Source: Tabrizicola_A sp964393035 (GTDB taxonomy: Bacteria; Pseudomonadota; Alphaproteobacteria; Rhodobacterales; Rhodobacteraceae). From it: a stretch of DNA of 64,000 nt. A program made the translations under genes and the position numbers. The notes under the pieces are model-generated. The model was not told the origin of the DNA. It worked only from the letters and a program-made list of their open reading frames with translations, and did not search any database. The stretch covers positions 62,001 to 126,000 of the forward strand of contig CAYMRX010000002.1 in the NCBI GenBank assembly GCA_964393035.1, read 5' to 3'. Below, in pieces: positions 34,806 to 43,704 of this stretch; the stretch's first letter is position 1; each line of letters begins with the position of its first letter.

Positions 34806-36569
34806 TTAGTAGACGTCGTCCTTGGTGTTCAGCACGTTGAACTTGCCCGTGGGGGTAATCAGGCGCGGATCCTTGATCACCGTTTTCAATTCCAGCGTCT
34901 TGTCATCGACGACGACAATCGCGCTTTCCTTGTCCTTGGCGTTCCAGACCGAGAACCACACCTCGGTGCCATCCTTGTTGTACTCAGGCTGGACCACGCG
35001 CGGCTGGCCGTCGGCGATCCCCGCCCATTCGCCGATCGGCAGGGTCTTGAACTCGGGGTCCACATTCGGATCGCCGCCCATCGCCGCGATGTCGAACACC
35101 GCGACCGAGGAGGACACCGCGGCATCGGGGTTGAGTGGCGCGTCAACATAGAGATGCTGGCTGGCCGGGTGGGTCTTGATGAACAGCGATCCACCGCCCA
35201 GCGCATAGAAGCTGTCGACCACTTTCCACGCCTGATCCGGGTGACCTTCGGGGTCGGTCCCGATGAGCGCCACGCTCTCGTCGCCAAGGTGGCTTGTCGC
35301 CCAGACCGGCCCATAGACCGGATGGTTGATGTTCGCGCCACGGCCCGGATGCGGCGTCTGCCCGCCGGTTTCCACCAGCGCGGTCAGCTTGTCTTCCTTG
35401 GTGTCCACCACGGCAATCTTGCCGCGCTGGTTCGCCGCCACCATGAAGTAGCGCTTTGAGCTGTCGAACCCGCCGTCATGCAAGAAGCGTTCGGCTTCAA
35501 TCTCCACGGTCTTGAGGTTCTTCAGGTCGGTGTAATCGACGAAGATGATCTTCCCCGTCTCTTTCACGTTGACGATGAACTCGGGCTTGTAATGCGAGGA
35601 CAGGATCGAGGCGACGCGCGGTTCGGGGTGATAGACCTGCTCGTCATAGATGTTGCCACGGGTCGAGACGATCTTCTTCGGCTCCAGCGTGTCGCCATCC
35701 ATGATGACATATTGCGGCGGCCAATAGGCCCCGGCGATGGCCAGCTTGTCTTCCCAGCCCTCGAATTTCGAAGTTTCGATCGAACGGGCCTCGATGCCGA
35801 TCTTGATCGAGGCCACCGTGGCGGGGGTTTCCATCCACAGGTCGATCATGTTGACCAGACCATCGCGGCCGATCACGAACAGATAGCGACCCGAGGCCGA
35901 AATCCGGCTGATGTGAACGGCATAGCCGGTGTCGATCACGGCCTTGATCTCATAGGTGCCGCCGTCGATCAGCGCCACCTGGCCCGCGTCGCGCAGCGTC
36001 ACCGACATCAGGTTGTCGATGTCGATGTCGTTCATCTTTTCTGTCGGGCGGTCTTCCGGTTTGATTACAACCTTCCACGAGGCCAGCATTTCCGGCATGC
36101 CCCATTCGGGCGGGGCCGGCGGCTCCAGCAACAGATAGCGGGCCATCATGTCAACGTCGGCTTCGGACAGGGCGCCCGAGGTGCCCCAGTTCGGCATGCC
36201 GGCGGGCGAACCATAGGTGATGAAGCTTTGCAGATAGTCATAGCCGACATCACGGGTGATGTCGGTGGTCAAAGGCTTGCCCGTGGCCCCCTTGCGCAGC
36301 ACGCCATGGCAACCCGCGCAGCGTTCGAAATAGATCGTGGTGGCCTTTTGGAATTCCTCGGCCGTCATCACCGGATCATCGGCCTTGCGACCGGGGATTT
36401 CGACCTTCAACTGACCCAAGGTCGTCATCGAGGGTTCATAGGCGGCGGCAGGGCCGTCAGCGTGGTCCTTGGGCTTTTCTTCCGCGAAAAGAGGCGCGGC
36501 CAAAAGACCCAAGACCAAGGCAGCACTGCCCAAAAGGGCAGACCTGGCGGTGTAGGCTTGGGGATGCAT
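34806..36569 (-). CDS. nirS: Cytochrome cd1 nitrite reductase
   Basis: A 587-aa periplasmic enzyme that reduces nitrite to NO. A signal peptide (about residues 1-29, ending APLFAEE) is followed by a c-haem domain with CAGCH (84-88) and an eight-bladed d1-haem propeller. Family landmarks are GYAVHISRISASGRY with the d1-ligand His, NIYDEQVYHPEPRVASILSS in sense, the active-site His region FLHDGGFDSS, and the C terminus RLITPTGKFNVLNT. The ATG at 36569 has GGAGAGA upstream. It is the first gene of the nir operon and is preceded by an FNR/NNR-type box. Confidence 0.96.
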   Translation of the reverse strand: MHPQAYTARSALLGSAALVLGLLAAPLFAEEKPKDHADGPAAAYEPSMTTLGQLKVEIPGRKADDPVMTAEEFQKATTIYFERCAGCHGVLRKGATGKPLTTDITRDVGYDYLQSFITYGSPAGMPNWGTSGALSEADVDMMARYLLLEPPAPPEWGMPEMLASWKVVIKPEDRPTEKMNDIDIDNLMSVTLRDAGQVALIDGGTYEIKAVIDTGYAVHISRISASGRYLFVIGRDGLVNMIDLWMETPATVASIKIGIEARSIETSKFEGWEDKLAIAGAYWPPQYVIMDGDTLEPKKIVSTRGNIYDEQVYHPEPRVASILSSHYKPEFIVNVKETGKIIFVDYTDLKNLKTVEIEAERFLHDGGFDSSKRYFMVAANQRGKIAVVDTKEDKLTALVETGGQTPHPGRGANINHPVYGPVWATSHLGDESVALIGTDPEGHPDQAWKVVDSFYALGGGSLFIKTHPASQHLYVDAPLNPDAAVSSSVAVFDIAAMGGDPNVDPEFKTLPIGEWAGIADGQPRVVQPEYNKDGTEVWFSVWNAKDKESAIVVVDDKTLELKTVIKDPRLITPTGKFNVLNTKDDVY

Positions 36570-36632
36570 CTGAATCTCTCCGTTGAGCTGGTGAGGCTGA
36601 AAGGACCATGGCGTGCCGTCCCGGCGCGCTCC

Positions 36633-36646
36633 TTGACTTTCGTTAA
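36633..36646. promoter_or_regulatory. nirS: FNR/NNR-type box in the nirS-nirI divergent promoter
   Basis: TTGACTTTCGTTAA has two 5-bp half-sites with one mismatch; the wider CCTTGAC/GTTAAGG symmetry extends to 7 bp. Its centre is about 70 bp from the nirS start and 60 bp from the nirI start, so an activator could serve either direction. Crp/Fnr proteins of the NNR/DNR type bind TTGAC-N4-type sites; one is encoded at 47007. Confidence 0.8.
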
Positions 36647-36699
36647 GGCCGGCAAAAACCCCCGCGCGCATAGCTTTCCTCACGCCGGAGCCCAGACCC

Positions 36700-38721
36700 A
36701 TGCATCGCCTGTTGACCGCCCTTCTCCTTTGGCTTGCCCTGAACCTGCCCGCCCTTGCCGGAGGGGGGCCGTTTGACGCGGCCGCGCCCGAACCCCGCGC
36801 GCCCACGGGCGACGAAGCCGCGGCCCTTTTTGCCACCGCCGCCCCGGTGCAGGTGACGCGGGATGCGGGCGGCGTGCCGGGCTGGACCGTGCGGCAGGGC
36901 TCGGCGGTGCTGGGCTATGTCGGCTCCACCTGGGAGTTGGCGGGGTCGGTCGGCTATTCCGGGCGGCCTTTGGATGTGCTGGTGGCCGTGACCCCCACGG
37001 CCAACATTGCAGGCGCGCTTTTGGTCGCCCACAACGAACCCGTCTTGACCCTTGGCATTTCGGATGCCGACATTGCCGCCTATGTCTCGGGCTTTGCGGG
37101 GCATGATCTGGCCCGCGACCCGGCCGATCAGGCCCGCGACCTGCCCGATGTCATCAGCCGCGCAACGGTGTCCACCGGGGTGATCCGCGACGGGATCTTG
37201 CGCAGTGCGCGCACGCTGGCAGTTGGCCGCGGGCTGTTGGCGGGCGGCGGCGGCATGGACCGCATCGGCTATGCCTCCGCCGATTGGGCCGGGTTGATCG
37301 CCATGGGCGCTGTGGCCGAAGCCCGTCTCAGCATGGCGCAGGCCGCACAGGCGCTTGCCGGGGCCAAGGTGCCGCTGACGCCGGGGCCGGGCGATTTTCT
37401 ACAGGCTTGGGCCGGGGTGATTGATCCGCCGACCGTGGGGCAGAACCTTCTCGGTCAGCAAGGCTTTACCAAGGCGGTGGGCAGCTTGCCGCCTGGCGGG
37501 GCCGTCTTGATGGTGATGACACGCGGGGTCAGCTCACATCGTGGCACGGATTGGCAAGCCTCCGGTGTTTTTGATCGGCTGACCGTTGTGCAAGGCGACA
37601 TCCGCTGGCAACCCACGGCAGACCGCTACCAAATGGTGAAAAAGCTGGCGCTGCCGGATGCACCCGAAATGAAAGAAATCAGCCTTTTCGCCCTGCCGCC
37701 CGAGATCGACGCCACCCGGCCTTTCCTGCTGGAAATCCGGTCCGCGCGCGCGGCCCGAACGGGGGAAGTCTCCGTCACCACCACGCTGCCCATCGCCCTT
37801 CCCGCGGCCTTTGTCAGCCGCAGCGATAACCCCGAACCACTCTGGCAATCCATCTGGGACGCGAAGCACCCGCAAATCGCCATCGTGGCGCTGATGCTGA
37901 TCCTGCTGACGCTGATCCTTTTCGCGCAGGAATGGATCACCCGCCGCCCCCGCCTTTGGCGCAGCGGGCGGCTGATGTTCCTGAGCGCGACCTTCCTTGT
38001 GCTTGGCATGGGGCTGAACGGGCAGCTTTCGGTGGTGCAGGTGGTGGCCTTTGTCCATTCCCTGCTGACGGGGTTCCGCTGGGAAACCTTTCTGATTGAG
38101 CCTGTCATCTTCATCCTCTGGGGCTTTACCGCCTTGGGGATGCTGTTCTGGGGCCGCGGGGTGTATTGTGGCTGGCTTTGCCCCTTTGGGGCGCTTCAGG
38201 AGCTGACCAATGCCGCCGCGCAACGGCTGGGTATCAGGCAAATCTCGGTGCCGCAGGCGCTGCACGAACGGCTTTGGGTCATCAAATACACCCTGTTCAT
38301 GGCCATCCTTGCGCTGTCCTTTTCTTCGATGCACGGCGCCATCCTGCTGGCCGAAGCGGAACCGTTCAAGACCGCCATCAGTTTGCGCTTCATGCGCGCA
38401 TGGCCCTTCTTGTTGTTCGTCGCCGCCCTTTTATTCGCCGGGCTGTTCATCGAGCGGTTCTATTGCCGCTATCTTTGCCCCTTGGGCGCGGGTCTGGCAA
38501 TCCCGGCCAAGCTGAAGATTTTCGACTGGCTGAAACGCCGCCCGCAATGCGGCCGCGAATGTCGGATGTGCGAGACGAAATGCACCGTCGGCGCCATTGA
38601 TGCCATCGGCCGCATCAACGCCAACGAATGTGTGCTGTGCCTGCGCTGTCAGGTCATCATGAATGACGCGGCGCAATGCCCCGTTCTGAAACGCCGCGCC
38701 CGGAGTGAGATTGCAGCATGA
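36700..38721 (+). CDS. nirI: NosR/NirI-family membrane flavo-iron-sulfur protein
   Basis: A 673-aa NirI. A signal peptide (about residues 1-20) precedes a periplasmic FMN-binding domain; a Thr in ATVSTGVIRDG (about 156-163) is the likely flavin attachment site. Then come membrane helices from about 388, two NosR-type motifs, CGWLCP (about 490) and CRYLCP (about 588), and a cytoplasmic ferredoxin domain (about 617-655) with C-x3-C-x2-C-x3-C and C-x2-C-x2-C patterns. In Paracoccus, NirI is needed for nirS expression or electron supply. It is divergent from nirS and overlaps nnrS by 4 nt. Confidence 0.9.
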   Translation: MHRLLTALLLWLALNLPALAGGGPFDAAAPEPRAPTGDEAAALFATAAPVQVTRDAGGVPGWTVRQGSAVLGYVGSTWELAGSVGYSGRPLDVLVAVTPTANIAGALLVAHNEPVLTLGISDADIAAYVSGFAGHDLARDPADQARDLPDVISRATVSTGVIRDGILRSARTLAVGRGLLAGGGGMDRIGYASADWAGLIAMGAVAEARLSMAQAAQALAGAKVPLTPGPGDFLQAWAGVIDPPTVGQNLLGQQGFTKAVGSLPPGGAVLMVMTRGVSSHRGTDWQASGVFDRLTVVQGDIRWQPTADRYQMVKKLALPDAPEMKEISLFALPPEIDATRPFLLEIRSARAARTGEVSVTTTLPIALPAAFVSRSDNPEPLWQSIWDAKHPQIAIVALMLILLTLILFAQEWITRRPRLWRSGRLMFLSATFLVLGMGLNGQLSVVQVVAFVHSLLTGFRWETFLIEPVIFILWGFTALGMLFWGRGVYCGWLCPFGALQELTNAAAQRLGIRQISVPQALHERLWVIKYTLFMAILALSFSSMHGAILLAEAEPFKTAISLRFMRAWPFLLFVAALLFAGLFIERFYCRYLCPLGAGLAIPAKLKIFDWLKRRPQCGRECRMCETKCTVGAIDAIGRINANECVLCLRCQVIMNDAAQCPVLKRRARSEIAA

Positions 38722-39941
38722 GGTTTCAAGGGTCCGATCAGATGATCAAACGCCTGTTTTCTCAGGGATTCCGCATCTTTTTCTTTGCGGCCTGCCTGTT
38801 TGCCCTTGTGTCGATGGCAATCTGGGAATGGTTTCTGGCGCGGCAAACCTTCACCGATGCCAGCGCCCTGCCACCCGCGATTGCCCCCCATCTGTGGCAT
38901 GCCCATGAGATGATTTTCGGCTATGGCGGGGCGGTTCTGGCCGGGTTCTTCCTGACGGCGGTGCCAAACTGGACCGGGGGGAAATCCGCGCCCGAACGGT
39001 TCATCGCGCTGGTCTTTGCGCTGTGGCTGGTGGGGCGGCTTGGCTTTTGGTTTTCCGCCAGCCTGCCGCCCGCGCTGGTGGCCGCGGCCGATCTGGTCTT
39101 CCTGCCTGCCCTTGGGCTGAAGATTGCCGCCCAATTGCTGGCCCGACCGAAACCGCAGCAGATGATCTTTCTGCTGGCGTTGTCGCTGCTCTGGATCGGC
39201 AATCTGATGTGCCATCTGGAATGGCTTGGCCTGCTGCGCGATGGCGTGGCGCCGGGCCTGCGGGCGGGTCTTTTGACGCTGGTGGCCATGATCGCCATTC
39301 TGGGGGGGCGCGTCACCCCCGGCTTCACCCGCAATGCCATGGTGGCGGCGGGGCGCGAAACCGGGCTGCCGCAAAACCCCGCGTGGTTGGCCTATGCCAC
39401 CACTGCCCCGGCGCTGGCCTTGCCCCCGGCCGTGCTGCTGGGCCTGCCCGATCCGCTTCTCGCCGCCCTTGCCTTGAGTGCCGGATCGGCGGCCCTTGTC
39501 CGTGTCACGCTGTGGCAGGGCCGCTGGACCCTGCCCCGCCCGATTCTGTGGACGCTGCATCTGTCCTATGCGCTGACCGGGCTTGGTCTGATCGCCTTGG
39601 GGCTGGCGGCCTTGAACATCGGCACGGAATTGGCCGCGCTGCATCTCTTGGGTGTCGGGGCTGTGGGTGGCATGACGCTTTCCGTCCTGTCGCGCGCAAG
39701 CCTTGGCCATTCGGGCCGGCCCTTGCACGCGCCGCCTGCGCTGGTCGCCGCCTATGTGATGATGCCGCTCGCCGCGCTGGCGCGGTTCCTCGCCTCGGCC
39801 CTGCCCGCTTGGCACGATGCGGCCAGCCTGACCGCCGGGGCGCTTTGGCTTGCCGCCTTTGCGCTGGCGCTTTTCGCGCTTTGGCCCGCGCTTTTGCTGC
39901 CGCGCCCGCCCCGCAAGCCTGTTGGAGATCCGCCCGCATGA
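38718..39941 (+). CDS. nnrS: NnrS family protein
   Basis: A 407-aa membrane protein with about 12 helices. The NnrS signature HLWHAHEMIFGYGGAVLAGF (about residues 60-79) is followed by LTAVPNWTG. NnrS is a haem- and copper-containing membrane protein of denitrifiers linked to NO tolerance. It starts in an ATGA overlap with nirI (an ATG at 38742 is an alternative) and overlaps nirX by 4 nt, forming nirI-nnrS-nirX. Confidence 0.92.
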   Translation: MRFQGSDQMIKRLFSQGFRIFFFAACLFALVSMAIWEWFLARQTFTDASALPPAIAPHLWHAHEMIFGYGGAVLAGFFLTAVPNWTGGKSAPERFIALVFALWLVGRLGFWFSASLPPALVAAADLVFLPALGLKIAAQLLARPKPQQMIFLLALSLLWIGNLMCHLEWLGLLRDGVAPGLRAGLLTLVAMIAILGGRVTPGFTRNAMVAAGRETGLPQNPAWLAYATTAPALALPPAVLLGLPDPLLAALALSAGSAALVRVTLWQGRWTLPRPILWTLHLSYALTGLGLIALGLAALNIGTELAALHLLGVGAVGGMTLSVLSRASLGHSGRPLHAPPALVAAYVMMPLAALARFLASALPAWHDAASLTAGALWLAAFALALFALWPALLLPRPPRKPVGDPPA

Positions 39942-40825
39942 GCGCCGATACCTCGCCCCCCCGGATTCCTCGCCGTCGTTTCCTTGCCCTGACCGCCTGC
40001 GCCCTGATCCCGCATCCGACCCATGCCGCCACATGGTCCGGCACGGGCCTTGGGGCTGCGCTGTCGCTGCGATTGGTTGGCGGCAGCCCGCGGCAAACCG
40101 CCCGCGCCTTTGCCCGTGTCGAACAGGAAATCACCCGGATCGAGGCGATGGCCTCGCTCCATCGCGATTCCAGCCTGACGCGACTCAATCGCGACGGGCG
40201 CCTTGCCTATCCCTCACCAGATCTTTCCGATCTTCTGGCCCTTGCTGGCCGGGTCCATGCCGCAACCGATGGCGTTTTCGATCCCACGGTGCAGCCGCTC
40301 TATCTGGCACTTGCCACGGGCCAGCCCCCTGACCGCAGCCTGATCGGCTGGGACCGGATCAAGATGGATGCGCAAGAGATAAGGTTGGACCGCGGGCAGG
40401 CGTTGACATTGAACGGCATTGCCCAAGGTTGGGCCGCAGACCGCATCGCGCAAATCCTGCGCGAGACAGGCTTTGCCAATGCCCTGATCGACATGGGCGA
40501 GGTGCAGGCCCTTGGGATGCGCGACGCGGGCAGACCCTGGCGCGGGCGGATCGAAACTCCCGACGGCAAAGCCTTGGCCGAGACCCCGCTGACCGATCGG
40601 GCGCTAGCAACCTCCTCGCCTTATGGCACAAGGATCGGCGTGCAGGGCCTGCCGCATATTCTGGGGCCGCAGGGGCAAGACCCGGTCTGGAACACCGTCT
40701 CGGTCAGCGCCCCCAGCGCGGCACTTGCCGATGCCTTGTCGACGGCCTTTTGCCTGATGCCAAGGCCCGCGATTGAGCGCGCGCTCAAGCTATTCCCGAC
40801 CGCGCGGCTGGAAGCCGCCCTCTAG
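39938..40825 (+). CDS. nirX: FAD:protein FMN transferase (ApbE family), NirX
   Basis: A 295-aa periplasmic ApbE-family flavin transferase. A twin-arginine-type leader (IPRRRFLALTACAL, about residues 9-22) precedes the ApbE fold, with AMASLHRDSSLTRLN, GVFDPTVQPLY, LNGIAQGWAADRI and ALIDMGEVQALG; the usual GG before E in the last motif is MG here. ApbE covalently attaches FMN to Thr in NosR, NirI and NqrBC. In Paracoccus the homologue NirX lies next to nirI. It overlaps nnrS by ATGA and is followed by a structured intergenic region. Confidence 0.9.
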   Translation: MSADTSPPRIPRRRFLALTACALIPHPTHAATWSGTGLGAALSLRLVGGSPRQTARAFARVEQEITRIEAMASLHRDSSLTRLNRDGRLAYPSPDLSDLLALAGRVHAATDGVFDPTVQPLYLALATGQPPDRSLIGWDRIKMDAQEIRLDRGQALTLNGIAQGWAADRIAQILRETGFANALIDMGEVQALGMRDAGRPWRGRIETPDGKALAETPLTDRALATSSPYGTRIGVQGLPHILGPQGQDPVWNTVSVSAPSAALADALSTAFCLMPRPAIERALKLFPTARLEAAL

Positions 40826-40901
40826 CTGATTTCGCGCCAAGGCGCGGGGCAGGCGCCGGGCAATCCCGGCACCGCAAGGGGGTCTGCGCTCCGAAATCAG
40901 C
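40825..40901. repeat. 77-bp structured intergenic element after nirX
   Basis: GCTGATTTCG at 40825-40834 is repeated as its exact reverse complement at 40892-40901, enclosing two smaller inverted repeats: GCGCC/GGCGC (40834-40845) and GCCGGG/CCCGGC with a 4-nt loop (40855-40870). The outer stem begins in the nirX stop codon. A multi-stem terminator is likely; a small RNA or REP-like element is an alternative. Confidence 0.55.
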
Positions 40902-40938
40902 CAGAAACCTCGCCGCGGCGAAGACTCTTGCCCGTCGG

Positions 40939-40952
40939 TTGACTTTTGTTAA
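40939..40952 (+). promoter_or_regulatory. norC: FNR/NNR-type box upstream of norC
   Basis: TTGACTTTTGTTAA differs by one base from the box at 36633, and both are followed by GGCC. Its centre is about 73 bp before the norC ATG, so a start site near 40987 would put it at the -41.5 position of class II activation. Confidence 0.8.
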
Positions 40953-41018
40953 GGCCACCGCCCCGCGAAGGCTTCACAGGTTCTTTACCTGAAACCGCCT
41001 TTGGGAAGGACCGACGCC

Positions 41019-41474
41019 ATGCGCGACGTCATGACCAAGAGCATGGCCCGCAATATCTTCTATGGCGGGTCTTTGTTCTTCATCCTCATCTTCGTGGGTC
41101 TTACGGCCCATTCACATCTCTACATCACCAAAACCTCGACCAATATCGCCACGCTGACGCCCAGTGTCGCGGCAGGCAAACATCTGTGGGAAAAGCATTC
41201 CTGCGTGAACTGCCATACCATTCTGGGCGAAGGGGCCTATTACGCCCCGGAACTTGGCAATGTCATGACCCGCTGGGGCATTGCCGAAAATGACCACGAA
41301 GGCGCCTTCACCGCGCTGAAGGGCTGGATGGACGCCATGCCCACGGGCATCGAAGGTCGGCGCCAGATGCCGAACTTTGGCCTCAGCGATGACGATTACC
41401 GCAACCTCGCCGACTTCCTGCTGTGGACCGACACGATCCGCGCGCAGGACTGGCCGCCGAATGACGCGGGTTAA
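41019..41474 (+). CDS. norC: Nitric oxide reductase subunit C (cytochrome c)
   Basis: A 151-aa membrane-anchored cytochrome c that passes electrons to NorB. One N-terminal helix (about residues 13-30) is followed by haem motif CVNCH (62-66), then GEGAYYAPELGNV and RRQMPNFGLSDD with the Met ligand. The ATG at 41019 has a GGAAGGA site 8 nt upstream. It is first in norCBQDEF and lies 12 bp before norB. Confidence 0.96.
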   Translation: MRDVMTKSMARNIFYGGSLFFILIFVGLTAHSHLYITKTSTNIATLTPSVAAGKHLWEKHSCVNCHTILGEGAYYAPELGNVMTRWGIAENDHEGAFTALKGWMDAMPTGIEGRRQMPNFGLSDDDYRNLADFLLWTDTIRAQDWPPNDAG

Positions 41475-41486
41475 GGAGCAATCATC

Positions 41487-42884
41487 ATGAAATACCAAAC
41501 CCAGAAAATCGCGCTGGCCTATTTCATCGTCGCCATGGCGCTCTTTGCCGTGCAGGTGACCATGGGCCTTGTGTTGGGCTGGATCTATGTCCAACCCAAT
41601 TTCCTGTCGGAAATCCTGCCCTTCAACGTTGGCCGGATGCTGCATACCAACAGCCTCGTGGTCTGGCTGCTGCTCGGTTTCTTCGGCGCGGCCTATTATC
41701 TTGTGCCCGAGGAATCCGAACGCGAGATCCACTCGCCGAAACTGGCCTACCTGCAACTGGCGATCTTCGTTCTTGGCACCGCCGGGGTGGTTGTGACCTA
41801 TCTTTTCAACCTTTTCGACGGCAACTTTGCCCTTGGCAACGAAGGCCGCGAGTTCCTTGAACAGCCGAAATGGGTCAAGGTGGGCATCGTCGTGGCCGCG
41901 TTGATCTTTCTGTACAACATCACCATGACGGTGCTGGCAGGCAAGAAAACCGCGATCACCAATATCCTGCTTTTGGGTCTTTGGGCCTTGGCGTTGTTGT
42001 TCCTCTTTGCCTTCTACAACCCGTCGAACCTTGCCCTGGACAAGATGTATTGGTGGTATGTCGTCCATCTCTGGGTCGAAGGCACATGGGAGTTGGTGAT
42101 GGCCTCGATCCTCGCCTTCCTGATGCTGAAGTTGACGGGGGTTGACCGTGAGGTGGTGGAAAAATGGCTTTATGTCATTGCCGCGCTTGCCCTGTTCTCG
42201 GGCATCCTTGGCACCGGCCACCATTACTACTGGATCGGCACGCCCGGCTATTGGCAGTGGATCGGCTCAATCTTCTCCAGCCTCGAAATCGTGCCCTTCT
42301 TTGCCATGATGTCCTTTGCCTTTGTCATGGTCTGGAAAGGCCGTCGCGACCATCCGAACAAGGCCGCGCTCCTGTGGTCCTTGGGCTGCGCCACGCTGGC
42401 TTTCTTTGGGGCGGGCGTCTGGGGGTTCCTCCATACGCTGCACGGGGTGAACTACTATAGCCACGGCACGCAGATCACCGCGGCGCACGGCCACCTTGCC
42501 TTCTATGGCGCCTATGTCTGCCTGAACTTGGCGATCATCACCTATGCCATGCCTGCCCTGCGCAGCCGCGATCCGTTCAATCAGGTGCTGAACATGGCGT
42601 CCTTCTGGCTGATGTCGGCGGGCGTGGTGTTCATGACCTTCACGCTGACCTTTGCCGGCACGGTGCAAACCCACCTGCAACGCGTCAACGGCGAGGCTTA
42701 CATGGATGTGCAGGATCAGCTCTGGATCTTCTATGCCATGCGCTTCGGCTCGGGTGTGGCCGTGGTTCTTGGCGCGGTGCTGTTCATCTACTCGGTCGCC
42801 GTGCCGCGCCGCGAGGTCGTCACGCCCGGCCCGCTGGAGCGTGACCGTATCGAGCACGACCCCGACCACGTGGCCGCACGGTGA
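41487..42884 (+). CDS. norB: Nitric oxide reductase subunit B
   Basis: A 465-aa, 12-helix haem-copper-oxidase homologue that reduces NO to N2O at a haem b3-FeB site. Visible landmarks are the haem ligand in GRMLHTNSLVVWLL, the FeB ligand His in WWYVVHLWVEGTWELV, the pair in GTGHHYYWIG, and the region HGTQITAAHGHLAFYGAY. The conserved Glu in the VEGTWE segment is typical of cNOR. Its stop shares bases with the norQ start (TGATG). Confidence 0.97.
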   Translation: MKYQTQKIALAYFIVAMALFAVQVTMGLVLGWIYVQPNFLSEILPFNVGRMLHTNSLVVWLLLGFFGAAYYLVPEESEREIHSPKLAYLQLAIFVLGTAGVVVTYLFNLFDGNFALGNEGREFLEQPKWVKVGIVVAALIFLYNITMTVLAGKKTAITNILLLGLWALALLFLFAFYNPSNLALDKMYWWYVVHLWVEGTWELVMASILAFLMLKLTGVDREVVEKWLYVIAALALFSGILGTGHHYYWIGTPGYWQWIGSIFSSLEIVPFFAMMSFAFVMVWKGRRDHPNKAALLWSLGCATLAFFGAGVWGFLHTLHGVNYYSHGTQITAAHGHLAFYGAYVCLNLAIITYAMPALRSRDPFNQVLNMASFWLMSAGVVFMTFTLTFAGTVQTHLQRVNGEAYMDVQDQLWIFYAMRFGSGVAVVLGAVLFIYSVAVPRREVVTPGPLERDRIEHDPDHVAAR

Positions 42885-43696
42885 TGCACATGGATGGCTC
42901 TCACATCACAGGGGGGGCGGCAACCGCCCCCTTCTACCTCCCCCAAGGCGACGAGTGCGACGTCTTTGCCGCCGCCGCCGCCCACCGCCTGCCGGTTCTC
43001 CTGAAAGGCCCCACGGGCTGCGGCAAGACCCGCTTTGTCGCCCATATGGCCGCCCAATTGGGCCGCCCGCTTTATACCGTGGCCTGCCATGACGACCTTT
43101 CCGCCGCCGACCTGATCGGCCGCTACCTGCTGAAAGGTGGCGAGACGGTCTGGGTCGATGGCCCGCTGACCCGCGCCGTGCGGGAAGGCGCGATCTGCTA
43201 TCTGGATGAGGTGGTGGAGGCGCGCAAGGACGTCACCGTGGTGCTGCACCCCCTGACCGACGACCGCCGCATCCTGCCCATCGACCGCACCGGCGAGGAG
43301 CTGGAGGCGCACCCCGATTTCCTTTTGGTCGCCAGCTACAACCCCGGCTACCAGAATATCCTGAAAACCCTGAAACCCTCGACCCGGCAGCGGTTCATCG
43401 GGCTGGAATTCACCTTTCCCCGCCCCGAACACGAAATCCCCGTGGTCGCCCGCGAAAGCGGTCTGGCCGAGGACCGCGTGAAACCGCTTGTTCGCCTTGC
43501 AAACAAGCTGCGCGACATGAAGGGGCAGGATCTGGAGGAAGGGGTTTCCACCCGCCTTGTGGTCTATGCCGCAACGCTGATTGCAGGCGGCATGGGCGTC
43601 GACCGCGCCATCCGCACGGCCATGATCGAACCGCTCAGCGATGATGCGGATGTGAAGGCCGGGCTCCGCGATCTTGTGACCGCCGTTTTCGGGTGA
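42884..43696 (+). CDS. norQ: NorQ MoxR-type AAA+ ATPase
   Basis: A 270-aa AAA+ ATPase with Walker A LKGPTGCGKTR (about residues 37-47), Walker B AICYLDEVVEA and a sensor in LLVASYNPGYQ. NorQ works with NorD to insert FeB (non-haem iron) into NorB. The ATG at 42884 is coupled to the norB stop; a GTG at 42881 is possible. Confidence 0.94.
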   Translation: MHMDGSHITGGAATAPFYLPQGDECDVFAAAAAHRLPVLLKGPTGCGKTRFVAHMAAQLGRPLYTVACHDDLSAADLIGRYLLKGGETVWVDGPLTRAVREGAICYLDEVVEARKDVTVVLHPLTDDRRILPIDRTGEELEAHPDFLLVASYNPGYQNILKTLKPSTRQRFIGLEFTFPRPEHEIPVVARESGLAEDRVKPLVRLANKLRDMKGQDLEEGVSTRLVVYAATLIAGGMGVDRAIRTAMIEPLSDDADVKAGLRDLVTAVFG

Positions 43697-43704
43697 GGCC
43701 GGCG

